Below, one piece after another: positions 62,307 to 64,000 of a stretch of 64,000 nt of DNA. A model generated the notes under the pieces. The model saw only the letters and a program-made list of their open reading frames with translations. It had not been told where the DNA came from and searched no databases. Numbering within the stretch: the first letter of the stretch is position 1; each line of letters opens with the position of its first letter. The position numbers were made by a program, and so were the translations under genes. Origin of the DNA: Pseudomonas silesiensis (GTDB lineage Bacteria; Pseudomonadota; Gammaproteobacteria; Pseudomonadales; Pseudomonadaceae); assembly GCF_001661075.1 (NCBI RefSeq), contig NZ_CP014870.1, positions 62,001-126,000 of the forward strand, written 5' to 3'.

Positions 62307-62413
62307 GCACGCCCCTGTTGTGGGAGCCGGCTTGCCGGCGAAGGCGACTTCATTGGCAATGCAAGGCTCGAGGCTGCCTTCGCCGGCAAGCCGGCTCCTA
62401 CAGGGGGCGTGCA
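62307..62413. repeat. REPIN variant (inverted repeat pair)
   Basis: TGCACGCCCCTGTTGTGGGA, then GCCGGCTTGCCGGCGAAGGC, and its near-perfect reverse complement about 25 bases later. Core GGCTTGCCGGCGAA is a variant of the REP family seen elsewhere. It lies just after the GGDEF-EAL gene. Confidence 0.88.
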
Positions 62414-62437
62414 GGCAATCAATTTGGTTATATAAAC

Positions 62438-62462
62438 ATTCTTAAATAGTCTTTTTAAGAAT
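62438..62462. promoter_or_regulatory. AT-rich inverted repeat, possible CysB-type site
   Basis: ATTCTTAAA-TAGTCTT-TTTAAGAAT, a perfect 9-base inverted repeat about 84 bases upstream of the DUF2292 gene that precedes sbp. Sulfate-starvation promoters of Pseudomonas often carry such AT-rich repeats for CysB; this is inference from context. Confidence 0.45.
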
Positions 62463-62545
62463 ATCCGCGCTTATCTACTATTGGTCTCACGCCGCAAGCA
62501 GTGCCGCCCGCTGCCAGGCAACCTCTCAGTCGAAGGAGCAGCACC

Positions 62546-62728
62546 ATGAGCGCATCCCTGCGTAGCGTTGACGGACAAGACGAAGCCACCATCTTGCGTG
62601 AGATCCAGAGTGCCTTGCGCGACCTGCGGTTCGGCGCCGTGGAAATCACCGTGCACAACGCACAGGTGGTCCAGATCGAACGCAAGGAAAAATTCCGTTT
62701 GCAGAACCCGGGCAACAAGCCGAGCTGA
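62546..62728 (+). CDS. DUF2292 family small protein (YezD-like)
   Basis: 60 residues from ATG 62546 with AAGGAG five bases upstream. The core ILREIQSALRDLRFGAVEITVHNAQVVQIERKEKFRL is the YezD/DUF2292 pattern (seen as ALRDLRFGAVEITVHN, VVQIERKEKFRL). Such proteins occur next to sulfur-assimilation genes (oscA in Pseudomonas), fitting the sbp neighbour 148 bases downstream. A naming as OscA is plausible but unverified. Confidence 0.85.
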   Translation: MSASLRSVDGQDEATILREIQSALRDLRFGAVEITVHNAQVVQIERKEKFRLQNPGNKPS

Positions 62729-62876
62729 AACAAAAGATCAAAAGATCGCCGCCTGCGGTAGCTCCTACGGGGGACAACGGCAGGAGCGGCCTCGGGCTGC
62801 GATTTTTTAACCGGCAACCGCGATCCTGAAACCCATAAGAAAAGCCATCACTTACAGAATTCCAGGAGCTTTCACC

Positions 62877-63890
62877 ATGTCGTCGATTCGTCATTTCGCT
62901 TTGGCCGCCTTGGCCAGTGCTCTATTTGCTGGCTCCGCAGTTGCCAAGGATTACGAACTGCTCAACGTGTCGTACGACCCGACTCGAGAGCTGTATCAGG
63001 ACTACAACGCCGAATTCAGCAGTTTCTGGAAGAAAGCGCATCCGGACGACAACGTGAAAATCCAGCAATCCCATGGTGGCTCGGGCAAGCAGGGTCGGGC
63101 AGTGATCGACGGTCTGCGCGCCGATGTGGTGACGCTGGCCTTGGCCGGTGACATCGATGAAATCGCCAAGCTCGGCAAGACTCTGCCGGCCGACTGGCAG
63201 AAGCGTCTGCCGGAGGCGAGCACGCCGTACACCTCGACCATCGTGTTCCTGGTGCGCAAGGGCAATCCCAAGGGCATCAAGGATTGGGGCGATTTGACCA
63301 AGAGCGGAGTGGAAGTCATCACGCCGAACCCGAAAACCTCCGGCGGCGCGCGCTGGAACTTCCTGGCAGCCTGGGCCTATGGCCTGAAAGCCAACGGCGG
63401 TGACGAAACCAAGGCCAAGGAATACGTACAGACCCTGTTCAAGCACGTTCCTGTCCTGGACACCGGTGCTCGCGGTTCGACCATCACTTTCGTCAACAAC
63501 GGCCAGGGCGATGTGCTGCTGGCTTGGGAAAACGAAGCCTTCCTGGCGCTTAAAGAAGATGGCGGTGCCGACAAGTTCGACATCGTGGTGCCTTCGCTGT
63601 CGATTCTCGCCGAACCTCCGGTGGCTGTGATCGACAAAAACGCCGAGAAAAAGGGCAATACCGAGATCGCCGAGGCGTATCTCAAGCACCTGTACAGCCC
63701 GGCGGGCCAGGAAATCGCGGCGAAAAACTTTTATCGTCCACGTGACAAGGATGTCGCAGCCAAGTACGCCAAACAGTTCCCGACCCTGGAACTGGTGACG
63801 ATTGACAAGGACTTCGGCGGCTGGAAAACCGCGCAACCGAAATTCTTCAATGACGGCGGCGTGTTCGACCAGATTTACCAGGCGCAGTAA
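62877..63890 (+). CDS. sbp: periplasmic sulfate-binding protein
   Basis: 337 residues from ATG 62877 with AGGAG nine bases upstream. Signal peptide to about FAGSAVAK. Sulfate/thiosulfate-binding family motifs: [28 protein letters not shown] (sulfate contacts), [29 protein letters not shown] and [13 protein letters not shown]. Together with CysTWA it would import sulfate; those genes lie beyond the window. The upstream DUF2292 gene and AT-rich repeat fit a sulfur-starvation operon. Confidence 0.93.
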   Translation: MSSIRHFALAALASALFAGSAVAKDYELLNVSYDPTRELYQDYNAEFSSFWKKAHPDDNVKIQQSHGGSGKQGRAVIDGLRADVVTLALAGDIDEIAKLGKTLPADWQKRLPEASTPYTSTIVFLVRKGNPKGIKDWGDLTKSGVEVITPNPKTSGGARWNFLAAWAYGLKANGGDETKAKEYVQTLFKHVPVLDTGARGSTITFVNNGQGDVLLAWENEAFLALKEDGGADKFDIVVPSLSILAEPPVAVIDKNAEKKGNTEIAEAYLKHLYSPAGQEIAAKNFYRPRDKDVAAKYAKQFPTLELVTIDKDFGGWKTAQPKFFNDGGVFDQIYQAQ

Positions 63891-63930
63891 TCTGATTTGC
63901 CACACACGAGCCTGATGCTTGGGCGCGTAC

Positions 63931-63960
63931 TTTGTGGGAGCGGGCTTGCTCGCGAAGGCG
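63931..63960. repeat. REP element
   Basis: TTTGTGGGAGCGGGCTTGCT then CGCGAAGGCG, a GGGAGCGGG variant of the same REP class, between sbp and the right edge of the window. Nothing else recognised in 63891-64000. Confidence 0.75.
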
Positions 63961-64000
63961 GTGTGTCATGCGACGTAAGAGTTGACTGGTACGCCCCTTC

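Overview
This window is chromosomal DNA of a fluorescent-group Pseudomonas. The evidence is high GC, Pseudomonas-type REP/REPIN repeats (core GAGCGAGCTTGCTCGC), Pseudomonas-restricted small families (DUF6124, DUF3077), a gabD-gabT pair with the Pseudomonas gabT leader, and a right end (gabD, gabT, desA, GGDEF-EAL gene, DUF2292 gene, sbp) that resembles the P. aeruginosa PA0265-PA0286 neighbourhood as I remember it. I see no insertion sequence, prophage block, CRISPR array or rRNA operon. Accessory character is limited to the left-end biosynthetic operon, an orphan RHS gene, a toxin-antitoxin pair and a C4-like RNA.

Layout. (1) 1-4745, minus strand: an mgo/pvf-type operon (mgoB, mgoC, mgoA) running off the left edge. 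It encodes a DUF3050 haem-oxygenase-like protein, an AurF-type N-oxygenase with a full set of diiron ligands, and an A-T-reductase NRPS; relatives make leudiazen/valdiazen or pyrazine-N-oxide signals. A GntR/FCD regulator lies upstream. (2) 6.2-7.1 kb: a lapG-like gene remnant, hairpins and a DUF6124 gene. (3) 7.3-21.2 kb, minus: nine tightly overlapping cellulose genes, bcsE-F-G-R-Q-A-B-Z-C, of the phosphoethanolamine-cellulose type. (4) 21.9-25.6 kb, plus: a TauD-like dioxygenase with a sulfonate/taurine-type ABC transporter. (5) 25.6-29.8 kb: orphan RHS protein with PPxY motifs, slipin/NfeD pair, YbaK deacylase, DUF2789 protein, RelE/ParE-type toxin-antitoxin. (6) 29.9-35.0 kb: MarR regulator, FUSC pump, DUF1656, HlyD and NodT genes, coupled by 4-base overlaps. 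(7) 35.1-37.6 kb: a small membrane protein and a YdgA-like DUF945 protein. (8) 37.8-44.2 kb: pgaABCD for poly-N-acetylglucosamine. (9) 44.3-49.8 kb: Rieske-FAD reductase, PEBP protein, and a YfbK-type VWA lipoprotein/ECF sigma/putative anti-sigma operon. (10) 50.1-53.2 kb: DUF3077 gene with a C4-like RNA upstream, a REC-CheC protein plus diguanylate cyclase pair, tRNA-Arg(CCG). (11) 53.5-63.9 kb: gabD, gabT, REC-HDOD regulator, PAS-GGDEF protein, fatty-acid desaturase, PAS-GGDEF-EAL protein, DUF2292 protein and sulfate-binding protein.

How the genes fit together. The strongest theme is surface life. Two exopolysaccharide systems (cellulose and PNAG), both activated by cyclic-di-GMP in studied relatives, share the window with two diguanylate cyclases and one GGDEF-EAL protein, and a remnant of a LapG-like adhesin protease lies beside bcsC. 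The mgo-type operon adds a probable diffusible signal or virulence metabolite. Sulfur scavenging (dioxygenase/ABC operon and sbp) and GABA catabolism are housekeeping accessories. Starts were chosen by ribosome-binding sites and gene overlaps; family names are recognised from motifs by eye, without database searches.
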